Below are positions 7,900 through 16,054 of a stretch of DNA of 64,000 nt, one piece after another. Every line of letters starts with the position of its first letter. Within the stretch, counting starts at the first letter, position 1. The DNA lies in NCBI RefSeq assembly GCF_014652875.1, contig NZ_BMZQ01000001.1, positions 868,001 through 932,000 on the forward strand, given 5' to 3'. Made by a program: the position numbers and the translations under genes. A model generated the notes under the pieces. That model did no database searches. It saw nothing but the letters and a program-made list of their open reading frames with translations, and was not told where the DNA came from. This DNA comes from Tianweitania populi. GTDB lineage: Bacteria > Pseudomonadota > Alphaproteobacteria > Rhizobiales > Rhizobiaceae.

Positions 7900-10344
7900 A
7901 TGATTAGGCTGATCGGCTACTTCTTTGGTGTAGGCGTAGCGCTGGCTTTGCTGGCTGCCGGAGGCGTCGCCCTCTACATCACGAGCCTTGCCAAGGATCT
8001 GCCGGATTACGAGGTGCTCGCAAAGTATGAGCCGCCCGTAACTACGCGCGTTCACGCCTCGGACGGTGCGCTGATGGCGGAGTTTGCTCGCCAGCGTCGC
8101 CTTTACCTGCCGATCCAGGCTATCCCCGATCGTGTCAAGGCAGCGTTCCTGTCGGCCGAGGACAAGAACTTCTACACGCATCCCGGCATCGACATCGAAG
8201 GCGTCGGCCGCGCCGTGCTCGTGGCGATGAAGGGAGGTCCGACGCAAGGTGGCTCCACCATCACGCAGCAGGTCGCCAAGAACTTCCTGCTGACGAATGA
8301 GCAAACGATGGAGCGCAAGGTGAAGGAAGCCGTGCTGTCCTTCCGCATCGAGCAGGCTTATTCGAAGGACCGCATTCTCGAGCTTTATCTCAACGAGATT
8401 TTCTTCGGTCTCGGCTCTTACGGCATCGCTGGTGCTGCGCTGACTTACTTCGACAAGTCGGTGAACGAGCTAACCGTTGCGGAAGCCGCGTATCTCGCGG
8501 CCTTGCCGAAGGGACCCACCAATTACCATCCCTTCCGTCACACCGAGCGCGCGCTTGAGCGCCGCAACTGGGTGATCGACCAGATGGTCGAGAACGGCTA
8601 CGTTTCGCGCGAAGAAGGCGACAAGGCCAGGGCAACCGATCTTGGCGTCAAGCCGCGACGCGGCGGCACTTACATCTTCGCCGGCGAATATTTTACAGAA
8701 GAAGTGCGCCGTCAGATCATCGCAAAGTACGGCGAGGACACGCTGTACGAAGGCGGTCTGTCGGTTCGCACCACACTCGATCCGACCATGCAGCGTATGG
8801 CGCGCGGCGCCTTGCAGCACGGCCTGATCAAGTACGACACGCTTCGCGGCTATCGCGGCCCAGTGACGTCCATCGATGTCGCGGGCGACTGGGGTAAGCC
8901 GCTGGGCGAAGTCAAAGGCTTGGACGACGTGCCGGAATGGCAGCTCGCTGTCGTGCTCAAGGCCGGCAAGGATGGGCTGACTGTTGGCTTGAAGCCCGGC
9001 CGTGAGGTGTCGGGCGATCTGAAGGCTGAGCGCAACGAAGGCTTCGTTTCAGCAGCCGACATGAAGTGGGCGATGCGCCATGTCGCCAATGGCAAGCGCG
9101 TGACGGCGAAGTCGCCGGCCGATGTCGTTGGTCCCGGCGATGTCGTGTTTGTCGAGCCCAAGGGTGGCGACACCAAGAACCTGATCCTGCGTCAGCCGCC
9201 GCAGATCGAGGGCGGCATGGTCGCCATGGATCCGCATACCGGCCGCGTGCTGGCCATGGTGGGCGGCTTCTCCTACTCTAATTCCGTGTTCAACCGCGCT
9301 ACTCAGGCGATGCGTCAGCCCGGATCGTCCTTCAAGCCGATCCTCTACGCGGCGGCCTTGGATAATGGTTACACGCCGGCATCCGTGGTCATGGATGGTC
9401 CGATCAGCATCAAGGTCGGCAACTCCGTTTGGGAGCCGAAGAACTACGGTGGTGGTTCCGGCGGTCCTTCGACGCTGCGCACCGGCATCGAGAAGTCGCG
9501 TAATCTGATGACGGTTCGTCTGGCCAACGACATGGGCATGGAGCTCGTCGCCGAATATGCCGAGCGCTTTGGCGTTTACGACAAGATGGCGCCGCATATT
9601 TCGAATTCGCTCGGCTCGGGCGAAACCACTGTCATGCGCATGGTTTCGGCCTATTCGGTGATGGCAAACGGCGGCAAGTCGATCAAGCCGTCGCTGATCG
9701 ACCGGGTTCAGGATCGCTACGGCCGCACCATCTTCCGTCACGAAGAGCGCACCTGCGAGAACTGCAATGCGCAGCAGTGGGACAATCAGCCTGAGCCGAC
9801 GATCATCGACAATTCCGAGCAGGTTCTTGACCCGATGACCGCGTATCAGATCACCTCGATGATGGAAGGCGTGATCCAGCGTGGTACGGCCACGACGATC
9901 GCCGAACTCGGACGGCCGCTCGCTGGTAAGACGGGCACCACCAATGATGAACGCGACGCCTGGTTCGTCGGGTATTCGCCTGATCTCGTGGTCGGCCTTT
10001 ACATGGGCTACGACAACCCGCGTCCGATGGGCAAAGGTGCCACGGGCAGTGGCTTGTCGGCTCCGATCTTCAAGGAGTTCATGGCCGAGGCTTTGAAAGA
10101 CACGCCGATCGTCGATTTCCGCGTGCCGGAAGGCATGAAGCTGATTGCCATCGACCGTAAAACCGGCATGCGTGCGGCCGAAGGCCAGCAGGGCACGATC
10201 ATGGAAGCGTTCAAGCCCGGCACCGGCCCGGCCGACAGCTACTGGGTCATCGGCATGGATGAAGGCGGCGCGGAGCAGTCGCGCGAGACCATCTCGCCAT
10301 CGGCCAATCGTGCCATCACATCGGGTGCTGGCGGTCTTTACTGA
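7900..10344 (+). CDS. mrcA: Penicillin-binding protein 1A, bifunctional peptidoglycan synthase
   Basis: Class A PBP, 814 residues: glycosyltransferase plus transpeptidase anchored by one N-terminal membrane helix (residues 3-30). The GT51 domain has the catalytic glutamate in SAEDKNFYTHPG (E87) and GGSTITQQVAKN. An OB-like PBP1A insertion domain follows. The transpeptidase has the nucleophile in QPGSSFK (S476, K479), KSRN and KTGTT (K677). The ATG at 7900 has GGAG five bases upstream; an earlier in-frame start would add a basic stretch before the helix and is less likely. In unipolar-growing Hyphomicrobiales PBP1a is the main elongation synthase, and PBP1A is the natural counterpart of the neighbouring amidase. 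A T-tailed terminator follows. Confidence 0.96.
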   Translation: MIRLIGYFFGVGVALALLAAGGVALYITSLAKDLPDYEVLAKYEPPVTTRVHASDGALMAEFARQRRLYLPIQAIPDRVKAAFLSAEDKNFYTHPGIDIEGVGRAVLVAMKGGPTQGGSTITQQVAKNFLLTNEQTMERKVKEAVLSFRIEQAYSKDRILELYLNEIFFGLGSYGIAGAALTYFDKSVNELTVAEAAYLAALPKGPTNYHPFRHTERALERRNWVIDQMVENGYVSREEGDKARATDLGVKPRRGGTYIFAGEYFTEEVRRQIIAKYGEDTLYEGGLSVRTTLDPTMQRMARGALQHGLIKYDTLRGYRGPVTSIDVAGDWGKPLGEVKGLDDVPEWQLAVVLKAGKDGLTVGLKPGREVSGDLKAERNEGFVSAADMKWAMRHVANGKRVTAKSPADVVGPGDVVFVEPKGGDTKNLILRQPPQIEGGMVAMDPHTGRVLAMVGGFSYSNSVFNRATQAMRQPGSSFKPILYAAALDNGYTPASVVMDGPISIKVGNSVWEPKNYGGGSGGPSTLRTGIEKSRNLMTVRLANDMGMELVAEYAERFGVYDKMAPHISNSLGSGETTVMRMVSAYSVMANGGKSIKPSLIDRVQDRYGRTIFRHEERTCENCNAQQWDNQPEPTIIDNSEQVLDPMTAYQITSMMEGVIQRGTATTIAELGRPLAGKTGTTNDERDAWFVGYSPDLVVGLYMGYDNPRPMGKGATGSGLSAPIFKEFMAEALKDTPIVDFRVPEGMKLIAIDRKTGMRAAEGQQGTIMEAFKPGTGPADSYWVIGMDEGGAEQSRETISPSANRAITSGAGGLY

Positions 10345-10367
10345 GCCGGCACGATCTCACTGGAAGC

Positions 10368-10400
10368 AGGCGCGTCGCTTAACCGGCGCGCCTTTTTCTT
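10368..10400 (+). terminator. Rho-independent terminator after mrcA
   Basis: AGGCGCG pairs with CGCGCCT across a 12-base loop that can pair partly itself, and TTTTCTT follows directly. It lies 24 bases after the mrcA stop and 68 bases before the prfB start, so prfB needs its own promoter. Confidence 0.8.
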
Positions 10401-10467
10401 TACAGGCGCCGGACGCCTCCCTATGGTCCCGCCCAATCATCCCCGAACGATTTGCAGGTGGAACTTC

Positions 10468-11599
10468 ATGCGTGCGGAAACGCAATCGATTGTCGACGAA
10501 ATCAAGCAGGGCATTGGCCTGCTGAGGAGGCATCTTTGACTGGGATCAAGGCCTCAAGCGTTTAGACTACCTCAACATGCGCGCCGAAGATCCGGCGCTG
10601 TGGAACGACCCGCAGGAAGCGCAGAAGCTGATGCGCGAGCGCCAATCGCTCGACGACAGCATCAAGGCTGTGCGTAGCCTCAGCCAGGGTCTGGAAGACA
10701 ATGTCGGCCTCATCGAGCTCGGCGAAGAAGAGGGCGACAGCTCGGTGATTGAAGAAGCCGAGGCCGCCATTCGCTCGCTCAAGGGCGAGATCGCCGCACG
10801 CCAGATCGAGACGCTGCTGTCCGGCGAAGCCGATGCCAACGACACCTATCTCGAAGTGCATTCAGGCGCTGGCGGCACCGAGAGCCAGGACTGGGCCTCC
10901 ATCCTCATGCGCATGTATACGCGCTGGGCTGAGCGCCGTGGCTTCAAGGTCGAGATCCTCGAACTGCATGACGGCGAAGAAGCCGGCATCAAGTCCGTGA
11001 CCCTGCTGATCAAGGGGCACAATGCGTTCGGCTGGGCAAAGACCGAGTCGGGCGTTCATCGCCTCGTGCGCATCTCGCCATATGACAGCAATGCGCGTCG
11101 CCACACGTCCTTCGCCAGCGTCTGGGTCTACCCGGTGATCGACGATTCGATCGAGATCCAGGTCAGCGAATCCGATGTGCGCATCGATACCTACCGCTCG
11201 TCCGGCGCTGGGGGTCAGCACGTCAATACGACCGACTCGGCCGTTCGCATCACCCATTTGGCAACCGGCATTGCCGTGGCGTGTCAGGCGGGCCGTTCGC
11301 AGCACCAGAACCGCGCCAAGGCTTGGGAAATGCTGCGGTCGCGTTTGTACGAAGAAGAGCTGAAGAAGCGCGAAGCGGCGGCGAACGCGACTGAGTCGTC
11401 GAAGACCGAGATCGGCTGGGGCCACCAGATCCGTTCCTACGTCTTGCAGCCCTATCAGCTCGTGAAGGATCTTCGCACCGGCCACGAGAGCACCAGCCCG
11501 TCCGATGTGTTGGACGGCGAACTCGACGACTTCATGGAAGCGTCGCTTTCGGCCAAGATCAATGGCGGAGCCGCAGAGCCGGTCGCCGACATCGACTGA
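10468..11599 (+). CDS. prfB: Peptide chain release factor 2, expressed by programmed +1 frameshift
   Basis: RF2 releases finished chains at UGA and UAA. The first 23 codons from ATG 10468 end in CTT followed by an in-frame TGA (10537-10539). Shifting +1 (CTT-GAC-TGG) joins a second segment of 353 residues, total 376, the normal RF2 length. The recoding site is listed separately. The catalytic GGQ motif is present ([13 protein letters not shown]). The UGA-recognition tripeptide is SPY ([12 protein letters not shown]) rather than the SPF of Escherichia coli RF2. Because the stop is UGA, low RF2 favours the shift and raises synthesis, the classic autoregulatory loop. Annotating only from the downstream ATG at 10577 would lose about 36 residues. 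Confidence 0.96.
10525..10540 (+). promoter_or_regulatory. prfB +1 frameshift signal
   Basis: AGGAGG, three spacer bases CAT, then CTT TGA C. This is the arrangement known from Escherichia coli prfB (Shine-Dalgarno-like hexamer, 3-base gap, slippery CUU, UGA, C). The hexamer pairs with 16S rRNA in the translating ribosome and promotes slippage from CUU to UUU. Confidence 0.95.
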
Positions 11600-11625
11600 T
11601 CGGACACTCGTTTTATGATTTTCAG

Positions 11626-11647
11626 AATGGCGGCTTCGGCCGCCATT
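11626..11647. terminator. Bidirectional UUCG-loop terminator between prfB and the M23 gene
   Basis: A perfect 9-bp stem AATGGCGGC/GCCGCCATT is closed by a TTCG tetraloop and flanked by T-rich sequence on the plus side (TTCGTT) and by A/T-rich sequence on the minus side. It lies between two convergent genes, 26 bases after the prfB stop and 4 bases beyond the M23 stop. Confidence 0.85.
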
Positions 11648-11651
11648 TTCG

Positions 11652-12917
11652 TTAGAGGTAAGACTGAACCTGCTTGCCGGCCTTGATGAAGCGTAGCGGG
11701 TCGAGCGCTGTTCCGTTCTTACGCACTTCATAGTGAAGATGCGGACCAGTCGAGCGGCCGGAACTGCCGGTCTTTCCGACGATCGCGCCGCGCTCGATCT
11801 TGTCGCCCGGCGCTACCAGGATCTCGCTCATATGGGCGTAGCGCGTCGTGAAGCCCTTGCCATGGTCGACCTCCACCATCCGGCCGTACCCACCCGCCCA
11901 GCCGGCGCTGACCACCGTACCGGAAGCTGTTGCCCGGATCGCGGTGCCGATCCCAGCGCGAAAATCCATCCCGGAATGCAGCGCCGCCGTGCCGATGATC
12001 GGATCGCGCCGGACGCCGAAGCTGGAGGAAACCGGGCGTCCCGGCGCCGGGTTGGAAATTGGCAGCCCGCGCGCTTGGCCCTTGACGGTGTCCAGCATGC
12101 GCAAGGCGGCGTCCAGTTCGCGCACCCTCGCGTCGAATACCTGAGACTTGTCGAGCACCACCAGAGGGCCGCCGACATCTGCCTTTCCGTAATCGACGTC
12201 GATCTCAAGACCCGCTGACGCCAGCGCTTCCGAAATGGTGTCGGCCGTCTGGTAGGCATCTTCGGCAAGGCTTTCCAGGCGCTTGAGCTGATCGTCCTCA
12301 ATGCTGCGCAGCGATTTGGTGATGGTCAGGAAGGCCAGATCGGCTTGTTCGGCCGGCGTTTTGTTCAGATTTTCGGTGCGGGTCTTCCATAAAGCGGCAA
12401 TTTGCGAGGCTTTGAAGCCGGATTCTTCCGGCGAAACCGTCCCAAGCTCCGCTTTTTTGAGCGCGGACGCCGGTTTTTCAGGAGCAGGCAGTGCACCGGC
12501 ACGCTCCAGAATAGGGGCGATCACGCCCTGTCGCTCGGTGAGTGTCGTTTGCCTCTCGATCAGTTCGCCGACCTTCTTCTCCATCAGTTGCTGATCGAGA
12601 AGCTGGCGGCTGGTGATGCGATCGACCTGCGCGCGCAGGGCGGAGATACGATCCTCGTAAGCTTGCTGCATGCGAGCCTGCCGCGCGGCGCTGGCTCCGA
12701 TGAGATCATCGCGAAGAACGAGATAGCTGGTGGCAAGGAGATAGCCCACCGCAATGATCGCTAAGCAGCAACCGAGAAGCGCGGCAACCCAGGGGTGGAA
12801 AGTGAAGTGCCGGATCGACTCACCCCGGGCTATGATGATCGTGTGCGGTTCTTTGCGACGTCCAAGTACGGCCGATTGGGATGTGCTTTGCACGAGCCAG
12901 ACACCTGTCGAGATCAC
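11652..12917 (-). CDS. M23 (LytM) family peptidase, membrane-anchored
   Basis: Peptidoglycan DD-endopeptidase family protein, 421 residues. After a basic cytoplasmic start a membrane helix (about residues 43-68, WVAALLGCCLAIIAVGYLLA) places the rest in the periplasm. A coiled-coil region (about 75-250, with many Gln, Leu, Glu and Arg) precedes a C-terminal LytM domain whose zinc motifs are intact: HSGMDF, then YAHM and HLHYEV. With all ligands present it could be a true hydrolase rather than an EnvC-like activator. The architecture resembles the polar-growth M23 protein RgsM of Sinorhizobium, but this is a guess. The start is GTG at 12917 with no strong ribosome binding site, so it is uncertain. 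Confidence 0.9.
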   Translation of the reverse strand: MISTGVWLVQSTSQSAVLGRRKEPHTIIIARGESIRHFTFHPWVAALLGCCLAIIAVGYLLATSYLVLRDDLIGASAARQARMQQAYEDRISALRAQVDRITSRQLLDQQLMEKKVGELIERQTTLTERQGVIAPILERAGALPAPEKPASALKKAELGTVSPEESGFKASQIAALWKTRTENLNKTPAEQADLAFLTITKSLRSIEDDQLKRLESLAEDAYQTADTISEALASAGLEIDVDYGKADVGGPLVVLDKSQVFDARVRELDAALRMLDTVKGQARGLPISNPAPGRPVSSSFGVRRDPIIGTAALHSGMDFRAGIGTAIRATASGTVVSAGWAGGYGRMVEVDHGKGFTTRYAHMSEILVAPGDKIERGAIVGKTGSSGRSTGPHLHYEVRKNGTALDPLRFIKAGKQVQSYL

Positions 12918-12942
12918 AGAAAGAGGTGGCCTGATTACACTC

Positions 12943-12956
12943 GGTTAAGGTTAAGG
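12943..12956 (-). repeat. Tandem TTAACC boxes upstream of the M23 gene
   Basis: On the minus strand the sequence reads CCTTAACCTTAACC, two TTAACC units in tandem, 26 bases before the GTG start of the peptidase. TTAAC is the core of CtrA half-sites, but the canonical TTAA-N7-TTAA spacing is absent. Function is speculative. Confidence 0.3.
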
Positions 12957-12994
12957 AACCTTTCACATGCCTGCTCAGTGACGCGAAAAGCAAA

Positions 12995-13017
12995 AGGGCC
13001 GGCACATGGCCAGCCCT
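12995..13017 (-). terminator. Rho-independent terminator of the 25-residue membrane peptide gene
   Basis: On the minus strand AGGGCTGGC pairs with GCCGGCCCT (9 bp, one T-G wobble) around a 5-base loop, followed by TTTGCTTTT. It lies 22 bases after the stop codon of the small gene and supports that gene being a real transcription unit. Confidence 0.75.
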
Positions 13018-13039
13018 TCGTTAAAACGCTACGAGTGAT

Positions 13040-13117
13040 TCAGCGCAGGAAGATCAGCAGCAGAATGATGATCGGGATCGGAATTCCCAGCAGCCAAAGC
13101 GCGATACCACGAAACAT
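13040..13117 (-). CDS. 25-residue hydrophobic membrane microprotein
   Basis: An open frame of 25 codons encodes a short basic start (MFRG) and then one continuous hydrophobic helix (IALWLLGIPIPIIILLLIF) ending LR. It has a strong ribosome binding site (AAGGAG, 7 bases before ATG) and a T-tailed terminator just after the stop, so gene-like signals frame it on both sides. Many rhizobial genomes carry similar tiny single-helix peptides of unknown role; that comparison is from memory. It follows fghA on the same strand but 87 bases away. No function can be assigned. Confidence 0.6.
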   Translation of the reverse strand: MFRGIALWLLGIPIPIIILLLIFLR

Positions 13118-13203
13118 AGCGATCTCCTTTATAAGCGGATCAGTGAGTGTCGTTTGTTGAACGTGCTCACAGCCCGCAAGTTCCCCAGGATCAGACCACC
13201 TCC

Positions 13204-14040
13204 TCAAACAGCAAGCCGCTGCGCATGCCAGTTGAGATGATCGTCCATGAATGTCGAGATGAAGTGGTAGGAGTGATCATAGCCCTCCCGCATGTTAAGC
13301 GTGAGCGGTATGCCGGCATCCTTGCAGGCGGTTTCCAGTAGCCAAGGCTGCAAGCCATTGTCGAGGAAGCTGTCGGCGCTTCCCTGATCCACCAGGAACT
13401 CCGGAAAGCGCTTGCCGTCCTCGATCAGTGACACTGCATCATAGATGCGCCAGGCGGCCTGATCTTCGCCCAGATACTTGGTGAAAGCGTCGGTGGACCA
13501 GTGGGCCGTACTCGGATGCACGATGGGCGCGAAAGCCGAGCAGCTGCGGAAGCGACCGGCGTTCTTCAGAGCGAGGGTGAGGGCACCATGGCCGCCCATG
13601 GAGTGGCCGAAGATACCTTGCCGATCCATGTCCACCGGGAACTCGGACGCGATCAGGGCCGGAAGCTCTTCGGTGAGATAGGTATACATGCGATAATTGG
13701 CGCTGAATGGAGCCTGCGTGGCATCGAGGTAAAAGCCGGCACCGCAGCCAAACTGCCAATTGTCAGGCTCATCCGGAACCGTCTGGCCGCGCGGGCTCGT
13801 ATCCGGGCAGACGATAATCATCCCCAGCTCGGCTGCCAGCCGGCGATACTCGCCTTTGTCCATGACGTTCTGATGCGTGCAGGTGAGGCCGGACAGATAC
13901 CACAACACCGGTAGCGGCTTCGCGCCGGACCTCGGCGGGAGAAACACGGCAAACGTCATCTCGCAGGCACAAGCCGTGGAGTGATGCGCGTAAACGCCCT
14001 GGATGCCGCCGTGCGACTTTGCGGTGGAGATGGTTTTCAT
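13204..14040 (-). CDS. fghA: S-formylglutathione hydrolase
   Basis: Cytosolic serine hydrolase (esterase D family, 278 residues, the usual length) that splits S-formylglutathione into formate and glutathione, the last step of glutathione-dependent formaldehyde oxidation. The nucleophile is in GHSMGGHG (S147). The family motifs WYLSGLTCTHQN and GYDHSYHF (catalytic His) are present, and an acid residue lies in FLVDQGSADSF. The ATG overlaps the stop of the PIN toxin gene as ATGA, implying translational coupling. The partner dehydrogenase adhC lies upstream on the same strand, separated by five other genes, all in the same direction. Confidence 0.97.
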   Translation of the reverse strand: MKTISTAKSHGGIQGVYAHHSTACACEMTFAVFLPPRSGAKPLPVLWYLSGLTCTHQNVMDKGEYRRLAAELGMIIVCPDTSPRGQTVPDEPDNWQFGCGAGFYLDATQAPFSANYRMYTYLTEELPALIASEFPVDMDRQGIFGHSMGGHGALTLALKNAGRFRSCSAFAPIVHPSTAHWSTDAFTKYLGEDQAAWRIYDAVSLIEDGKRFPEFLVDQGSADSFLDNGLQPWLLETACKDAGIPLTLNMREGYDHSYHFISTFMDDHLNWHAQRLAV

Positions 14041-14435
14041 GCGTTCGCTTCTATGAGGTGAACTTTGATCGACAGAGTTTCAGCAATTACCGCGAGGCGC
14101 TTGTCCGCCGTCGCAAGCGGCTGAGCGGTCTGCAAGGCGAGGGCAAGGTACAGGCAATCGTATAGCTTATGACCGGCTGGTTCAGCTATCTTTATGGCAG
14201 AAGGCAGCAGCAGCTGGTCGTCAACCAAGTTCGGAATGATGATCCGCAGCAGCTTCATCGTCTCGACGATGTCGAGCGTTGGGTGACTTTGCCGCTGGTA
14301 CTTCAGAAGCACGTTTGCGGTTTCCAGCATCAGCAGACCGGGAGCCGTCGGCATAAGCGGCTTGAAGGCGCATGCTGCCGAAGAGAATGGCGTCTCGATC
14401 AGCCACGGGATGGCTACGCTTGCATCAATGATCAT
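14037..14435 (-). CDS. PIN-domain toxin (VapC/FitB-like ribonuclease)
   Basis: PIN-fold endoribonuclease of 132 residues. The metal-binding acidic residues are all visible: D4 (MIIDASVAIPW), E38 (LMLETANVL), D93 (KLYDCLYLALA) and D111 (LATADKRL). Such toxins cut RNA when their antitoxin is lost. The ATG at 14435 overlaps the antitoxin stop (ATGA), and its own stop overlaps the fghA start (ATGA), so the three genes are read as one coupled message. A longer upstream extension of the frame overlaps the antitoxin and is rejected. The active site looks intact; whether it is toxic is untested. Confidence 0.88.
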   Translation of the reverse strand: MIIDASVAIPWLIETPFSSAACAFKPLMPTAPGLLMLETANVLLKYQRQSHPTLDIVETMKLLRIIIPNLVDDQLLLPSAIKIAEPAGHKLYDCLYLALALQTAQPLATADKRLAVIAETLSIKVHLIEANA

Positions 14436-14698
14436 TGGCGATCGTTGGTGCTGACGGCGTCTTCGTCCCGTTCGCGTTGTGCCTGCGTCCAGATCGCTTC
14501 CCACTCACCGCCGGTGAGGGGCGGCATGCTCGCGCGTTGAGCATCGATCTTAGCCCAAGCTTCCTCGACCGTCATGGCCGCCCGCTCCAGGATCGCCTCT
14601 CGTGCAAACTGCTCGCTGGACTTGCCTGCCGCTTTGGCGCGCCGCTGGAAGGCCTCCAGCACGTCCTCTGGGATGTTCCTGACCAACATGCTCGGCAT
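14432..14698 (-). CDS. Ribbon-helix-helix antitoxin (FitA-like)
   Basis: Antitoxin partner of the downstream PIN protein, 88 residues. The N-terminus MLVRNIPEDVLEAFQRRAK and the following helix are typical of FitA/Arc-type ribbon-helix-helix DNA-binding proteins; the C-terminal half, rich in Glu, Trp and Arg, would wrap the toxin. ATG 14698 is chosen for its GAGGAG ribosome binding site; an in-frame ATG 3 codons later begins right at MLVRN. An imperfect palindrome just upstream is a plausible autoregulatory operator. It sits inside a run of housekeeping genes, which suggests recent insertion or domestication of the pair. Confidence 0.85.
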   Translation of the reverse strand: MPSMLVRNIPEDVLEAFQRRAKAAGKSSEQFAREAILERAAMTVEEAWAKIDAQRASMPPLTGGEWEAIWTQAQRERDEDAVSTNDRQ

Positions 14699-14711
14699 GA
14701 TAGTCTCCTCT

Positions 14712-14728
14712 GCTATCATGATGCTAGC
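14712..14728. promoter_or_regulatory. Imperfect palindrome, probable antitoxin operator
   Basis: GCTATCATGATGCTAGC reads the same on both strands except at one mirrored position in each arm and the centre (arms GCTA-x-CAT). It lies 14 bases upstream of the antitoxin ATG. FitAB and VapBC complexes usually bind such palindromes in their own promoters. Binding here is inference. Confidence 0.55.
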
Positions 14729-14754
14729 ATTGACACCTTATCGCAGCAAGACTG

Positions 14755-15219
14755 CTAGCGTTTTGCTGCGCGCCGTACGGTCAGATCTAGCGCGCTGAGG
14801 AAGGCCGAGCGATCTTTGGCCGAAAAGCCTGGATTGAAGCCGCGGATTTCGCCGGTCTCGCGCAAATGCTGCTTCAGATCCCGCATCGCCACCGCCATGC
14901 CGATCGATTCCGGCGTGAATGGGCGACCGGTTGGACCAAGCACATGCACGCCGCGCTCGACGCAGCGCGCTGCCAAGGGTACGTCGGCCGTGATGACGAT
15001 GTCGCCTGCATGGCTGTTGTCTACGATCCAGTCGTCGGCTGCATCGGCACTCTTCGGTACGACGACATGACGGATCATGGGGTCACGAGAGGGTCGCAAG
15101 CCGCCATTGGAGACAAAGGTGACGACCAGCCCATGGCGCTCCGCCACGCGCACAACCTCATCCTTGACGGGGCAGGCGTCGGCATCGACGAAGATCTGGG
15201 TGGGTGCGGTCTCGTTCAT
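14755..15219 (-). CDS. UPF0178 (DUF188, YaiI/YqxD family) protein
   Basis: Conserved bacterial protein of 154 residues with a PIN-like nuclease fold and no firmly established role. Family signatures are clear: IFVDADACPVKDE near the N-terminus, FVSNGG, VVPKSADAADDWIVD and ITADVPLAARC, with conserved Asp residues in the places expected for metal binding, then GRPFTPESIG and a C-terminal FLSALD. Length is normal. It follows the lipoprotein gene by 9 bases and precedes the antitoxin by 56 bases, so it is probably cotranscribed with both. It is unrelated to the adjacent PIN toxin apart from the shared fold. Confidence 0.92.
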   Translation of the reverse strand: MNETAPTQIFVDADACPVKDEVVRVAERHGLVVTFVSNGGLRPSRDPMIRHVVVPKSADAADDWIVDNSHAGDIVITADVPLAARCVERGVHVLGPTGRPFTPESIGMAVAMRDLKQHLRETGEIRGFNPGFSAKDRSAFLSALDLTVRRAAKR

Positions 15220-15228
15220 GCCCAGTGA

Positions 15229-15999
15229 TCAATCCGGAAGGTGGCAGCGCGTCAAGGCTGCGCTGTCCGAGGAAGCCGCCGTCGCAATTCGAAGCGTTTC
15301 CGGGGACGGCAGCGCAAGACGGATCTCCTCCTCGATCTCCTTGCCGTCGGCAAAGCAGGAGGCCTGAACCGTTGCCCTTCCATCGACCAGGCTTGGATCG
15401 GCCATGTTGCACACGCTGGCCTCTCGTCGGATCGTGGTTGGCGTGATCACCGCGAAGTTGGTGGCGTCCGGTTGATCGATCTTGGCGCAGGCAGCAGGCG
15501 ACTGTGCCCATACGCCGACATAGTCCGGGGCAGCCCCACCGGGACGCGGCGTAGCAGCTGCGCGCGTGTCCGCATTCAGTTTGTCACGTGGCGAAAGCAC
15601 CGCCTCGGGCTGACTGGTGGGCGGAACCGGCGTGCCGGTCGCTTCGCGGATACGACGTTCCAGATCCTGCCCGGCCGCGCCGAGGTCCTTGGCTGCCTGA
15701 TCAGCATAGGTGTCGAGGCGACCGCGCAACTGGTTGGCCATGTCACGTGCCTGATCCAGGAGAGGACCGCTATTTTCCAGCGCATCCTGTGCCTGTTTGC
15801 GCAGCTTCACGGCTTCTTCGCGTGCCGCATCGCCGGCAAGGTCGGCGGCTTCCTTCAATCGGTCGAGCGCCTGCTGCGTCTTGCTTGGCTCTGCCGGCGC
15901 TTCGCTTGCAGGTGGGATGGCTTCGGCGGCCTGATCGTCGGAACAGCCGACGAGGAACAGGGACAAAGCGGTGGCAGTGGTCAGGATGAGCTTGTTCAT
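15229..15999 (-). CDS. Lipoprotein with helical repeat region, unknown function
   Basis: Predicted lipoprotein of 256 residues. The signal sequence MNKLILTTATALSLFLVGC ends in a lipobox with Cys at residue 19. Residues about 40-125 are Ala/Glu/Lys/Arg/Asp-rich and strongly helical, probably coiled coil. After a Pro-rich linker, a C-terminal globular part (about 160-256) begins YVGVWAQSPAACAKID and contains conserved-looking Cys residues and a final CHLPD. The start at 15999 is chosen because the signal peptide begins exactly there; the longer upstream frame runs into intergenic DNA. I do not recognise a functional family. It lies in the adhC-fghA run. Confidence 0.75.
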   Translation of the reverse strand: MNKLILTTATALSLFLVGCSDDQAAEAIPPASEAPAEPSKTQQALDRLKEAADLAGDAAREEAVKLRKQAQDALENSGPLLDQARDMANQLRGRLDTYADQAAKDLGAAGQDLERRIREATGTPVPPTSQPEAVLSPRDKLNADTRAAATPRPGGAAPDYVGVWAQSPAACAKIDQPDATNFAVITPTTIRREASVCNMADPSLVDGRATVQASCFADGKEIEEEIRLALPSPETLRIATAASSDSAALTRCHLPD

Positions 16000-16054
16000 G
16001 CGCCGCAATGTGGCGGCTGTAGCTGCAACATCAAGTGAGGTGTGGCGAGAAGGA

